DNA of 64,000 nt from Limnoperna fortunei (GCA_944474755.1 OX104115.1:66322605-66386604), one strand, 5' to 3'. Shown: positions 25,365 through 37,152, numbered from the stretch's first letter. The notes: generated by a model not told the origin, from the sequence alone. Numbers and translations: made by a program.

Positions 25365-25541
25365 GACCACAGGCGTTTTTATCTAGGAATTTTTTTAAAA
25401 TTTATTGTGTACATGTGTATATAAAAAAAGTCTGACCCTTACTATATATATTATGTGGAAATAGTAATATAGCGAGGGTCAGAATTTTTATATTCACATA
25501 ACAAATAAGAAATAAAATCCTAGACCCAAACGCCTGTGGTC
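25365..25541. mobile_element. foldback (MITE-like) element, 177 bp
   Basis: The outer arms gaccacaggcgttt and aaacgcctgtggtc are perfect inverses. The match continues inward through tctagga/tcctaga, gtctgaccct/agggtcaga and tata, leaving a loop of about 20 bases near 25450. No coding sequence and no clear flanking duplication were seen. Confidence 0.8.
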
Positions 25542-26675
25542 ATGCCTTGCATTATTTAGCAAGCAGAAAATTGCCTTGCACTGTGTGTTTTGGTCTGTGA
25601 CTTTAATTTTTATCCTGTTAATTAGAGTGACTTTTTGTCGAACCTCTTATGGGCCATGGTCTATACATTTACGTCACATATTAAAAGATCAATTTGACCC
25701 TTCTCTCATTTCAATTGTTTTATATATAAAAGAGAGTAAAAAATATGATTGGGAAGTCATGTACATGTACTGTACCTTTATAATGGCTGCCAATGCATAA
25801 GTAACGATGTCAAGACCACGAGCCAGTTGGAGGGGCAAGCCACACTTTACACACCCTGAAAGGGTTTTGGCGAGGACAGAAGTAATCCATGTTTGAAATA
25901 TCGAGACGATATTTTCTGCGAGCTGACATTTTGAATTTGATGGTTAATAAAAATTACAGAATCAAGTTATAGTTAATGGCGGAACGAATATTTGTCGCAT
26001 TTGTAACACATGCAAAATTCGTTTCGTCAAAAACAAAGCCATAAGATAGATTTAATTGTGGTCGGCCATTGAATGTAATGTAATAGGAGTTGAGGGATAA
26101 CTCAAATAAAGCATCAAAATAGACTGGACTTGAAACATCCATGATATACTAACGTCAGACAATTTTTAGAAAATTTGGATATTTTTCTTTAATTTTAGCG
26201 TAGTTTGCATGGGTGTAAACACTTTTTTCATATCAAACTTAATTTAAACATTCCGCACGATTTTCTTGCGGGAGTCGCGCACGGGCAAATGCGTTTAAAG
26301 ATGAAACCTAGAATTTCACTAAAACGTAAAATATAAATATCCGATAAAATATGTTGAAAATAAAATTAAATGAGAGGTTTTATTAATAGAACTAGTAAAC
26401 ATGGGTGCGGTGGTTCGTTACAGAAATCGCCACCTCATCACTAGCTGCATATGTATGGTCATGACGGACGTTACTGTCGTGTGAAGGTCTGTTCCTCGAA
26501 GTATCGAATCTAATCTCTTGCGCCACTGATATGTTTTGCAAATGTTCACTCTGTTTTACTGTCTTAACCCCGCTTTTTAGTTTCTAACCCATTCTTCATG
26601 TTTACGATAAAATAAAAACAATCGTCTGTCGATTTGCTGGTTGTCGTAAAACGCGATTGTTATTTTTTTTTAGTT
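25542..26675. other. no gene recognised
   Basis: Small open frames at 25576-25800 (+) and 25954-26142 (-) show no family motif. The first has a hydrophobic N-terminus but sits in repeat-rich sequence. No other structure was seen. Confidence 0.3.
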
Positions 26676-26687
26676 TCTGTTGTATTT

Positions 26688-27204
26688 GATTGATTGATTG
26701 ATTGATTAATGGTGTTTAACGCCCGAGCAGCAATATTTCAGCTATATTCAGGCGATGAACATGAAATGGATGATAAAATGAACATGAAATGATGATGAAT
26801 GAAAATGGGATGGGACACAAGGACAAAAGAGGGTAACGGATTTTAGATTGCCACTGGCAAATGGGAGGATGGATAGGGTCGGGCAATTTAGCCTCCTGTA
26901 GCGGGATCGAAATCCCTACTCATAGCGAATACTACAGCAGCGTTCTTTAACGTGCGAGGAACGTGGCATTTTCCCAACACGGTGCACTAATATGGTTTGC
27001 GGTCAGGTTTTCCGTATTATGGCCTGACAACCCCAGCTTGCCAGGAGTACCCCATTCAACCACCTGGGGCACACATCCCAGTCGGTCTTTAGGCAAACCG
27101 ACCTGACACGCCAGTCAGGGTACTGGGCGCTATTTAGTCGCCTTTTACGACAAGCTAGCGCGACTGCGGTCTATTCTTTTAGCCACCCGGATCCCGCACG
27201 GGGC
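26688..27204 (-). mobile_element. 517-bp SINE-like retroelement, copy B
   Basis: It is flanked by the 12-base duplication tctgttgtattt (26676-26687 and 27205-27216). It is nearly identical to copy A (19311-19828) but inverted. It carries the same (CAAT)n tail, here read as gattgattgattgatt at 26688. Different target-site duplications show that the two are independent insertions and not one inverted duplication. Confidence 0.85.
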
Positions 27205-27559
27205 TCTGTTGTATTTCAATTTATCTAAATTATTCCTTTCACCAATCGCAGAAAAAGCAAAAACACCGATAATTATTATTTGTATCGTCGTGATTAGTTT
27301 CGCCATTTTGCTACCTATGATTGCACCAAGAGTTGTTTCCCTTTGACCACATTTTCTATTTATGGTAATTTCGTGACCAGAATACATCCTTAATGTATGT
27401 CATCAATTTATTTAATTAACACGAGTTCAAATTCACTGTTAGATTGAATTGCTCGTCAATTGTGATCACAATTGTATCGCTTATAATTGTAAATGCAATA
27501 TATTTATATATAGCGAGAAGGTGAGTTGTTTTTCATCTTGTTTTTATAGCATATTAGTT

Positions 27560-28760
27560 GTCACAAAGGGTATTAATTTTCCTAATTGTTTGGTCATCAT
27601 GGGAGCATAGAACTGGTCCAAAGGCGATTCCATTTTAGAAAGTTCTATTTTTAAAAATAAGGGGAATCCAAGTGGTCATATAGGCTATTCCATTAAAAAG
27701 TATTTCGCCTTTTGTAGCGGCTATAACGAGGATTAATGTTCTAGACATGTGCAAAAAGGGCGTTTTTAAAATTTGTTCATTCCATTAATGATTAGCGATT
27801 GTACACCAGAAGATTCTGAAAGCTGGATAGAACTTAAACGCTGGTCAGACTATTACGAAATGAAACCGACCAAATGAATCCGAAGTTCGTCTCATGGGCG
27901 TGGTATTCTTCAAAAATGTTACCCACTAGACCAAGAGGGCATTTCTATCCGCCATCTGGGGACGCGCTGGGCAGTTATTAGTCAAGCATTGTGAACCCTT
28001 ACAATATAAAAGAAATGTTTCAGCCATATTCAGAAAAAGAACAAGTTTACAAGCGTCTAGCAAGCAAAGATTTCATTTATATTTAGTAAGAGAACAAGAT
28101 AACAACAATAAATCAACGGGAAAAAGGGAACCAACCAACGGGAATACTATTTGGACTGTCTGATCAAAGTATTAATCACTGAGAGGGAAAAGAACGTTTA
28201 GCCTTTTACAGTGGTTACAATGAGCCTACCCGCTTTTGAATCTAGGATAAACCTTCAACTTGACGACCTCTTTTTTTCCGCCACTTGGGGACGCGCTGGC
28301 AGCTATGTGGTCGAGCTCTGAGAACTTGTATTGTATAGTCTTAAACACCGTCACGTAGTAGTAATATAAAGCTATAATATGTGAATACAAATAATTTTGT
28401 GAAACACTCGATTTGACTTTCATTGAAATAAATGTATTTGTAGTATACCGCTGTAGAAATTCGATTTGTCCGATGCTTTCTCATCATAATATTTATTATT
28501 AATCGCGGTACGAGCGATCCGTACCTGACCGATATTACCACTTATTTTTTTACACTTCTAATTTATACTTTCAATTTGTACTAGCAGTCAACATCTTTCG
28601 TTTATTAATCAATCAATCCAAAGCAAAATTCGATAAACTGGTCTCGTCTGAAATAAATTTCTTTCTCACTAGACGAGATGCGTGAAAACACGGGGCCGAG
28701 ATTTTCTGTAGTTACTTCATGTCCATTAATAAATACACAATACAAGTAATTTTATTGGCT
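27560..28760. repeat. diverged dispersed repeat, about 1.2 kb, copy 1
   Basis: In order, it shares with 47410-48420 the phrases atggtccaaaggcgactcc, aatccaagtggtcatataggc, tcaacgggaaaaag, aacgggaa and gccttttacagtggttacaa. The phrase tggggacgcgctgg occurs twice here (about 27957 and 28280) and, as tgaggacgcgctgg, once near 36153. No coding frame runs through it, so its class is unknown. Confidence 0.6.
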
Positions 28761-28959
28761 CAAATTCGTCTACAATAAATGGTTAAGGCCTATGACAAGA
28801 ATAGAGAATACAGAATTGAAATTACAAACCATATATAAGAGTAATTTTTAATATACAATATAATAATATGGATAATACTTATTTATTAGGAAAATTAGCC
28901 TGAATTTTTCTCTTTTTTAACCCATCCGACATGAAGGAGGAAGTCAACTTTAATATTTG

Positions 28960-29135
28960 GTATGAAGCATTATTTAAAAGGAAATTAAAATCAAAGAAGT
29001 TTTTTTCACACTCATCTTTTGAAAAATATTCAATATCTTTGTATTAAATGTTTCTCTTAAATGTTTATATTTTGAACAGTATGAAATAAAGTGAATTGTA
29101 TCTTCTATCTGACCATAATTACACAAATCACAAAC
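28960..29135 (-). pseudogene. LINE remnant, C-terminal cysteine-histidine motif
   Basis: The minus strand reads R-V-C-D-L-C-N-Y-G, then TIHFISYCSKYKHLRETF, then a stop. This is the C-x2-C...H-x4-C motif that ends the ORF2 of many non-LTR retrotransposons. It stops abruptly at about 29135, where an oppositely oriented LINE remnant begins. It is a different family from that neighbour. Confidence 0.6.
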
Positions 29136-29136
29136 T

Positions 29137-30041
29137 CTTAAAGTGGAATGTGCATATAGAAAACATAGTAACTAGTGTCACTATACATCTCAGCATCCTA
29201 CGTAAGCTTAAATATAAGCTAAGTAGAGGAAATCTTGAAAAATTATATTTGGTATATATTCGCCCAATATTTGAATATGCGTGTGAACTATGGGACAACT
29301 GTGGTGTTGTCAATGCCAACAAGCTTGAATCTCTTCAGCTTGAGGCGGCTAGAATAATAACAGGATTACCAGTATTTGCAAAATCTGAACTTATATATAG
29401 GGAAATTGGGTGGGAAAAGTTAGAAGTCAGGCGGAAACGAAGAAAATTACAGATGTTTCATTCTATGTACTATAAAAAAGCCCCAGAGTACCTGTGGTCG
29501 TTGGTCCCCCCGCCCATTCAGTCTCTAACGACATATTGCTAAAGAAATGGTGACGATTTAATTGTCCCTAACCAAAGAATCGTTTTTACCATCGTCTATC
29601 GACCAGTGGAACTGTCTGGACGTGGCAGTCCGGAACATAAATAGCGCTTCTGGCTTTAAAAGTAAATTACAAGGAGATAAAACTAAAGTCCCTAGACATT
29701 TTTCAATTGGTTCTAGAAAACTTAATATAGTATTGACGCAATTAAGATGCTGTGCATCTTTTCTAAATAATGACCTTTTTAAAGTTAATATAATTCAAAA
29801 TGCATCTTGTCGGTGTGGAAATCCTCAAGAAACCAGCTACCATTTTTTCTTTGAATGCCCTTTGTACACGAATGCTAGAAGTGCTCTATCAGAGAACCTG
29901 AACTGGGTTACAGGGTATAATAATATAGATCTACATCTATTGCTAGGGCTGAACTTAAATATTACAGATCAACAATATGAGATTGTTATACAAAATGTAT
30001 ACACTTTTAAAAAGGAAACAAATAGATTCCTCTTGATATGA
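29137..30041 (+). pseudogene. LINE ORF2 remnant: end of reverse transcriptase plus C-terminal domain
   Basis: The first frame (29137-29541) holds LKWNVHIENI, then LYLVYIRPIFEYACELWDN and LQLEAARIITGLP, which is the thumb region typical of non-LTR reverse transcriptases. A frameshift near 29540 leads to 29562-30041, with SIDQWNCLD, the motif CRCGNPQETSYHFFFECPLY (C-x-C...H-x4-C) and a stop. The 3' UTR reaches about 30290. The 5' part is missing, including the catalytic YADD box, so it cannot be active. Confidence 0.8.
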
Positions 30042-31216
30042 TATGATATTCAATAAAAGACACACGCACGTGCATACATACATACATACATTCACAGTGA
30101 AAACTTTTGTAATATATGTATCAATTTTTCTTATTTGGTATTACTTTATTATGTTAGATGCCATAACCATGTCTTACTATTATTGTTACAAATTGTAAAT
30201 TGGAGAAGACTTCATAAGTATGTATTACTTGTGTCTTATCCTTTTTGTTGTTTATCACAAATAAAATATGTTTAAACTAAAACAAACTCTTAACTCTTCT
30301 TGGAATTAAAAAAATGGCTGCCAACGTTGTCGGGTCATGAAATAAACAGTGCTTGTGCTGATTTGTCACAGGATTTTGATACAAATCTTATATTACATGA
30401 TTACCAGGAACGCCAGTACAGTGTAGTCGACAATTAAGGGAATATTCCTCCGAGAATGGCTCGATTGTGAATGTTTTAACCACGATGGGTACCCCAGCCC
30501 ATGCCCGCCATGATGCCAACACTTACGATACTCGATCACAATAAGATATTCATGTAGCCCAAGAACACGTGTCCAACCAAGAATGCATTGATAAATTTGA
30601 CGATGAACTGTCAGAACTTCCTGTGATTTGTACATTCCAAAACTATTAGAACTTACTCATGAGAATGAAAACACTATAACTTAGTACAGATTTACTTTGG
30701 CCACAATGCAAAATCAATTCAGGGGTGTCCGTTACGTAAATTACAAAAACCACTAAAAAGGATCATCGTGCGAGAATTATGAGCATGACTGTTATCTGCT
30801 GTTTTCACTTAGTATCAATAAGAACATTGATAAAATGTTAGAAAAGACAACTCAAAACACCCGAATTAAAATAGTGATAATAGAACAAATTATAGAATAA
30901 AGGGTACCTTTACAGACCGTTCTATCACGTGTGTGCACTCGAAAACCGCGAAGGGTCTAAGAAGAGACTAATTGATGAATTGAAACGATAAAATCATCAC
31001 CTAAAAGCAACTATCAAACTTGACGAAAGGTTGTTCATGTCTTGTGATAAAAAACTTGCACAACAAATCTTAGACATCAGTTCACTCAATAATCAAATCG
31101 AATAAGTACAGCTTTGCTTAATATAAGAGTAGTCTAAATGAGTTAAGAATAGTGAAGCCCGTATCTTATGGAGATATCGTGTCCCCACACAAAACCAAAA
31201 CAGTAAAAAATAGGGC

Positions 31217-31815
31217 AATGATACTCCGCCACGTTGCATTGTTTTTTAATATTCATGAACACATTTTACTGAATTACATATTAGTATACAGGTACAGCTG
31301 AGCACGCTAACAGTCCATCTCAGAAGACAATTTTTACCTTGACCCTGTACCTATAAAAATTATTTCAAATTGGCCCAACTCAAAAACTACAAATGCGATT
31401 GTGCTGAAAATTAAACCAGATCTTAATTTTATAGTACTTAACAGCAGTGCAAAGTTAAATGAACTCTGTTGACGCGTTATGAAATTATCATCTGGAAACC
31501 ACCAGACCAAAAAATCCTTAAATTGTCCTAAGTTGAAAACTACAATTTGGATTGCGCTGAAAATTGAACTTTATCTTTATTTAATAGTATGTAATATCTG
31601 TACAAAGATTAAATAAAATCTGTTGACCCGTTTTTACGTTATCAGCTGGAAACTGCCAATTGTTAACCAAAAAAATGTTTGCATTGGCCCTAATTGGATT
31701 GTGCTGAAAATTGAATTTGATCATCGTTTTATGGTATTTAATAGCTGTTCAAAGTTTAAATAATTTCTGCTGAAGCGTTTTCAAGTTATCATCTGGAAAC
31801 CACAGAGGCACGTGA
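31217..31815 (+). mobile_element. non-autonomous element related to 11413-11796, with internal repeats
   Basis: It starts atactccgccac, like the 11.4-kb element. It holds about three diverged internal units with 'tgctgaaaattgaactt...atggtatttaatagc...caaagttaaat...gttatcatctggaaacc' (near 31390-31500, 31550-31650 and 31700-31800). The microsatellite and terminal hairpin of the relative are missing or too decayed to see. Confidence 0.5.
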
Positions 31816-32411
31816 GGAGTAGTCAGACTATTATGTTGGCGTAATGCGACGAAATACCGCTCGATTCTATTCATCCGGTATCAATTTCGGGTATAATGAG
31901 CTACCTAGAGCAAAAGAAACATTACTCACCCTGTTTCAAAAGAGAAACGAGAAATCCAGCAGGTTTTTTCCGCCAAAATAAATTTCGCCCACGAGGACTC
32001 AAAAGTTGTCGAATCAGAAAATTTCTAGCCGCCAGGTGTCACTTGTCCGGAATGGTAAAGTAACAGAAAATGGTATGACCGCATTACAGATGACTAATGA
32101 ATACGAACAACAAGCAGGTATACAACAACTTCATAATGAATAGAAAAACAATAAATAAAATCACGAATTATTGTTTGTATCTTATTTTAATCATAAGTAA
32201 TCTTAGTATTGTTACATAGAATGTAAGGGGCATCATGTCAAGTATATTGTGCTTGAGTTAACTTATTAGTCAAACTTCATGTGATATTTGTACTATTTCC
32301 GAACATAAGTTTAAGAAAAATTCTTTACAATTCTTAGATTCTATAGAAACAGAATATTTGAGTTATAGTTCAGCTGAGCCATTGCCTAATGATAACAGAG
32401 CATATCATGGT

Positions 32412-32573
32412 TTATTTGTTTGAATGATGTTTAACGCCATTTTCAGCAATTTTACACCTATCTCATGGCGTCCAGATTTTATTGAGGGAGGAAGCCGGAG
32501 TACCCGGAAAAAACCCCCGACCTGCGTTAGGAAAACTGGCAATCCTTGTCAATTCAGATTGGTCATATCATGG
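32412..32573 (-). mobile_element. 5'-truncated SINE inserted in LINE endonuclease region
   Basis: It is flanked by the 11-base duplication catatcatggt (32401-32411 and 32574-32584). It contains the family 3' end and the caaggattgccagttttcct linker but no tRNA-like head. The LINE reading frame resumes after it, so the SINE inserted later than the LINE. Confidence 0.8.
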
Positions 32574-33138
32574 TAAAGTTACCCTCTGATAGCTCGAATA
32601 AGAATTTTAAAACTGAGATTAATACATTAGATTTTTTTATATAGAGAGAGAGTGCAGTAACATTATTGCTTGTGGTGATTTTAACGCTAGTTGTTTAATT
32701 AGACACTTATGTATATAATTATCAAACGTGTATTGACTTACGACATTTTGTTCAAAGGCACAACTTAGCACATGCTGAATATAGATTTCAAAGTAATGGT
32801 GGTATGTATACTTTTACACATAATCGGTCAATGTTACCTTATCTATTTTTGAATGAAGCATTAGTTTTTTACAGCTCAGGAGTTATTAAATTATAAGCGA
32901 ATGGTCAATAAGCACTACGTCCGATCATCTGCGCATCGTTTAACTATTTGGTTCAAAAATTGCCGTAGTGGCATATGGTGTCTTGTGAATAAATAAAAAA
33001 TATCAAGACTTTATTAGGGAACCTTTAAATGAATGACTCTGAATATGAACACATCTTGAAGCGTTGCAATGTTAATTTGGACTACTTATCCGGTGGTTTA
33101 ATAATTGATATAAAAACACAACTAAGTTCAAGGCAATA

Positions 33139-33370
33139 AATTTTGCTACGCCTGACGCGCATTTCCTCTATTCAAGACTCATCAAAGGCACTCCCAAAAG
33201 GCAACCCAAAAAATTGAAAATGTCAAACGCTATATGAATATGAAGAGCATAGAACAATAAAACCAAAATATGCCGAACTTGAAACCAAATTATGAATAAT
33301 ATCAACCTATACCTGGGGTAGGAAGTACCTTAGGGTTTTGACCATTTTGAAATTTACACGGACAATTTCA
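33139..33370 (+). repeat. dispersed repeat inserted in LINE
   Basis: It starts ttttgctacgcctgacgcgc and continues caagactcatcaaaggcact. This resembles a repeat I know from mussel genes (memory). It separates the endonuclease and reverse transcriptase parts of the LINE. A second copy was not found in the window. Confidence 0.45.
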
Positions 33371-34219
33371 TATCTTTGATGTGTTCTTCAACATAAAAGT
33401 GTTGATGCCGGAGAGAGTGAAAGTGAGATAGCTTATCTTATTGCCTAAAACATAGAAAGGTTTCTGGACGTGGCAAGATTCAGAATGAACATTTAAAAAA
33501 TGAAGGACAACCAGTTGCTAGCCTTTTGTGTGTACTTTTTAATGAAATTGTCAGTTTGTCGAATACCTACAACGTTGAAACTTGGGTTACTTGTCCCGAT
33601 ATATAAAGGAATAAACAAAGAAAAGACGGCGCCAAGTAGTTATAGACCGGTTTGTTTGCTTTCTTGTACACTGAAGGTTTTTAGAAATGTCTCAGCTGTA
33701 AACCGCTTTATTTAACTTGCAAGTGTCAGTGTATTATAATGTAGAATTAGATAGTAAATATTTTTTCTTGTATCTTATCTTGATAAAAAACAAAGCATTT
33801 GATACTGTGTGGAGAAACGATTTGATGTATAAATTGTTCTTTTTAAATTTTAAAGGTAAAAGTTAGAAAATAATTAATCATATGCATGTTGACACTAAGA
33901 GTGCAGTCGTAGTTAACCAATGCCAATCTGAGTATTTTTCTATTATGCAGGGGGTTAGACAAGGTGGGGTGCTATCTGGTTTACTTTATCTTATTTTAAT
34001 TAATGATTTACAAGTAGACATTGAAAAACTTAGTCAAAATCTTACGGATCTTTTCTTATAAAATTGCTCTTCTGCTCTTACAGACGACATCTTGTGCATT
34101 AGCACTTTTCCAATTACTCTCCAAAATGTTTTAGATATATGAACTGAATACTCAAGAAGATGGCGATTTAAATATAATGCTCTAAAGTCAGTGAATAAGT
34201 TTAATATAAATCAATTAGA

Positions 34220-34470
34220 TTTGTTTGCTTGTTTAAATATTGTTTAATCCACTTTCAGCAATTTTTCAGCTATATCATGGCCATCCAGTTTTTATTTGAG
34301 GAGGAAGCCGGCGTACCCGGATAAAACAGCCGTCCTCCAGTAGGAAAACTGGCTCCCTTTCAATTAAGTCGAGTGCACCCTGCCTGCAGTGAGATTCGAA
34401 CCCGCAACCTCAAAGTTGACAGACCACGTGATCAATAGTTGATGAGCTAACATCACCACTCGGCTCCTTC
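34220..34470 (-). mobile_element. tRNA-headed SINE, full length
   Basis: It is flanked by the 11-base duplication aatcaattaga (34209-34219 and 34471-34481). Head, B-box-like segment (gggttcgaatctcactg), linker and 3' end are all visible on the minus strand. It lies at the 3' edge of the decayed LINE. Confidence 0.85.
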
Positions 34471-34561
34471 AATCAATTAGAGAAAGATGGACAAAAGGGC
34501 AATTTTGAATTCCACTTGAAAAATATGGGGTATGGGTTGGGGCGGAAGATTTACTTTTTTT

Positions 34562-36034
34562 AGCTCACCTGATGTGAGCTATTGCCATCACTTGGCGTCC
34601 GTCGTCGTCCGTCGTCGTCGTCGTCGTCGTCGTTAACTTTTCTTCAAAAATCTTCTCCTCCAAAACCACTGAAGGGATTGCTTTGAAACTTTGCATGCAT
34701 CATCAGTAAAATGCCCTCTATCAAGTTTGCCCAAATCATGGCCTCAGACCAACCAACATGGCCGCCATGGCTAAAAATAGAACAGAGGGGTCAAAATACA
34801 GTTTTTTGCTTATAGTTCAAAAAGTATAACAGATACAGGAAAACCGAAGGGACCTTCCTTCTTCAGCATCTAAAGCTCTACAAAACACTCTATTGGGTCA
34901 AAGTTGTATGATGACTCCTTGTCGGAGTTATTGCCCTTTAATTGTCAAAATTGATGATTTTTGCCATTTTTGCCTCAAAATCTTGAAAATTATTAGAACT
35001 ACAGAAAAAGTTAGCATTGCTTAATTGTTCTGCTCTATGAGGGCTACAAAAATGACTTAAAGATTGTCTGATTAACCGTTTAAGAGTTATTCCCCTTGAA
35101 CTATTTTTTTAATAAGTTTTAATTGATTTTTTAAAATCTTCTCCTCTGAAACAACTGAAAGTACTGCTTTGAAACTTTGTACACATCATCTGTCAAATGT
35201 CCTCAACCAAGTTTGCACCTATCATGGCTGCAGATTAACCAACATGGCCACCATGCTAAAAATAGGATGGGGGGGGGGCGGTAAAATACAGTTTTTGGCT
35301 TATATTTAAAAAAGTGTAACAGATACAGGAAAACCGAAGAGACATGCCTTCATCTGCATCAAAAGCTCTACGAAACACTCCATTGGGTTGAAGTTGTATG
35401 ATGACTCCTTATAGGAGTTATTGCCCTTTAATTGTCGAAATTGATTATTTTTGACATTTTTGCCTCAAAATCTTGAAAATTATTAGAACTAGAGAAAAAG
35501 TTAGCATTGCTTAATTGTTTTGCTCTATGAGGGCTACAAAAAATGACTTAAAGGTCAAGATTGTCTGATGAACCGTTTAAGAATTATTCTCCTTGAACAT
35601 TTTTTAATCAATTTTACTTGATTTAAAAAAATCTTCTCCTCTTAAACCAATGAAAGGACTGCTTTGAAACATTGCACACATCATCTTTAGGATGTCCTCT
35701 ACCAAAATTGTGCAAATCATGACACCTGACTACCTACATAGCTACATTGGATTAAAATAGAAAAAATGAAAAAAGGGGGGGGGGGGGGGGGTTGAGAGAG
35801 TTTTCGACTGATAGTTAAAAAAGTATAACAGGTACAGCAAATTTGAAGTGAACCTCCCTTCTCTCTCTAGCCATCAAAAGATCCTCCTTATAGGAGTTAT
35901 TTCCCTTAAAAGGTCAAAATTAATGATTTTTGCAGAAGTGTTGGGCAATTCCTTATAGCAAAGAAACGCTGGATAAAAAAGGGTTGTTTAGTTTCAGGTT
36001 CAGGTGAGCGATACAGGCTCCTGGGAGCCTCTAG
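34562..36034 (+). mobile_element. Helentron-like non-autonomous element with three 490-bp internal repeats
   Basis: The 5' end is agctcacctgatgtgagcta and a (GTC)n microsatellite follows at about 34595-34632. Three internal units start with tcttctcctc at 34651, 35137 and 35632 (periods 486 and 495), and the third is shortened. Poly-G runs occur in units 2 and 3. Near the 3' end, tcaggtgagcga (36000-36011) is the inverse of the 5' end with one mismatch. The palindrome aggctcctgggagcct and the tetranucleotide ctag follow, ending at 36034. This layout fits Helentron-associated elements ('pearl'-like in bivalves, family knowledge). It has no coding capacity. Confidence 0.7.
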
Positions 36035-36039
36035 TTTCG

Positions 36040-36175
36040 TGCAAGGAGCGTGACACTCTCTAAACATGTCACTATTGTTCGCGGCAATTTTAATATGACC
36101 TGAACCCCCCCCCCCCCCCCAAAAAAAAAAGAGAGGACATCCCATGTCCGCCAGCTGAGGACGCGCTGGTTACAC
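36040..36175. repeat. fragment of the dispersed repeats at 27.6 and 47.4 kb
   Basis: It shares tgcaaggagcgtgacactctctaaacatgt with 48075-48102 (diverged) and aggacgcgctggtt with 27960 and 28283. A long poly-C/poly-A tract at 36106-36130 interrupts it. Confidence 0.5.
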
Positions 36176-36556
36176 CTAGTAACTTATTTCAGTATCAAGT
36201 ACTTCCGAATTTAAAGGAAACCATTTATACTTATATATCGTTACCTGTGGAATGACTTTAACAGACATCGTAAAATAAACAAATTGCGAAGGCTAAAATG
36301 CGGAAGCAGAATTGATTTTCGTATTACGCTTACATGTGCGCATATTTAACTCATAAGCTTCGATATACAAACGCGGTTAGTAGTTTTATCTTTATTTGAG
36401 ATTTAATTTTGTGTAAATTCATGTGACACAATGAGATAGTGAATAAAATATATAAATAGATATTTTAGCTTTTGTCGTAAATCTTATTCAGTATTATACA
36501 CCGGAATTCTTAGGGATTGTGGCACAGTAGTTTATTCTTAATTTGAGATTTAATTA

Positions 36557-36688
36557 AGGATTGTTTTCAATTGTTGGTTTGATTATTGGATATAAACGAC
36601 TTTGGGTCAATTTACGCTGAATAAACCGCGAAGTTTATGTAAATCGTTTATATCCAATAATCTAACCAACAATTGAAAAAAAAACCTT
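36557..36688. mobile_element. foldback element, ~130 bp
   Basis: The left arm ttgttttcaattgttggttt with gattattggatataaacga is the inverse of the right arm ending in aaaaccttat. The arms are about 45 bases each around a spacer of about 40 bases. It is inserted in a unit of the 145-bp tandem array. Confidence 0.75.
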
Positions 36689-36987
36689 ATATTTTAAATT
36701 CCATAGTAAAAAGGAAATAACGAGAACAATATTTTACAAGTAATCAAATAATATTTGCAATTCACTGTTTTGAGTGTCGTCACTTGTTGTTTGCGGAAGA
36801 ATTCATGTATAGTCAACATCATCAATACATCTTATTATGACGTCACAATCAGTCACGTGCTGAAATACCAAGTTAGGTTATACGAAATAACCAACTTTGC
36901 TCAGCTATGAGTATTTAAAAGAAATTAAAATATTTCTGTGTAAATTCATGTGACACAATGAGATAGTGAATAAAATATATTATACAG

Positions 36988-37152
36988 TTATTTCATAAGT
37001 GATTTGGGAACAGTCAAACTGTTGGTCCGAGGTGGAGGGGATTGTGTTTTGAACTGTTGCCCGAGGCCGTAGGCCAAGGGCAACAGTTCAAAACACTATT
37101 CCCGACACCGAGGGACAACTGTTTGACTGTTCCAAAATCACATATGAAATAA
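36988..37152. mobile_element. foldback hairpin, 165 bp, almost no loop
   Basis: Arms of about 80 bases (ttatttcataagtgattt outward, gaactgttgcccgaggcc inward) fold onto each other around ggccgtaggcc near 37070. The arms differ at several scattered positions. The sequence attacctgat-a at 37165 recurs inverted at about 37488 (atcaggtaat), so the hairpin may be one end of a longer insertion (36981-37496). Confidence 0.75.

Larger units (their letters stand above)
30950..34208 (+). pseudogene. decayed LINE with endonuclease and reverse transcriptase, broken by four insertions
   Basis: Possible ORF1 pieces lie at 30980-31105 (coil-like KLAQQILDISSLNNQIE) and 31830-32140. The endonuclease part has CTISEHKFKKN near 32300 and IIACGDFNAS near 32660. 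Reverse transcriptase pieces are IPTTLKLGLLVPIYKG near 33570, SYRPVCLLSC near 33640, AFDTVWRNDL near 33795, QGVRQGGVLSG near 33950 and ALTDDILCIS near 34078, where YADD is normal. Frames shift and stops are frequent. Insertions are the hairpin-type element at 31217-31815, a SINE at 32412-32573, a dispersed repeat at 33139-33370 and a SINE at 34220-34470. Confidence 0.75.

Noticed and set aside
27145..27387. 80-codon minus-strand open frame with hydrophobic segment
   Set aside because: Its second half is the 517-bp SINE-like element. The hydrophobic part is AT-rich flank and unsupported.
35906..36145. 79-codon open frame (MGCPLFFFWGGGGG...)
   Set aside because: Created by a poly-C/poly-A tract and the end of a Helentron-like element.
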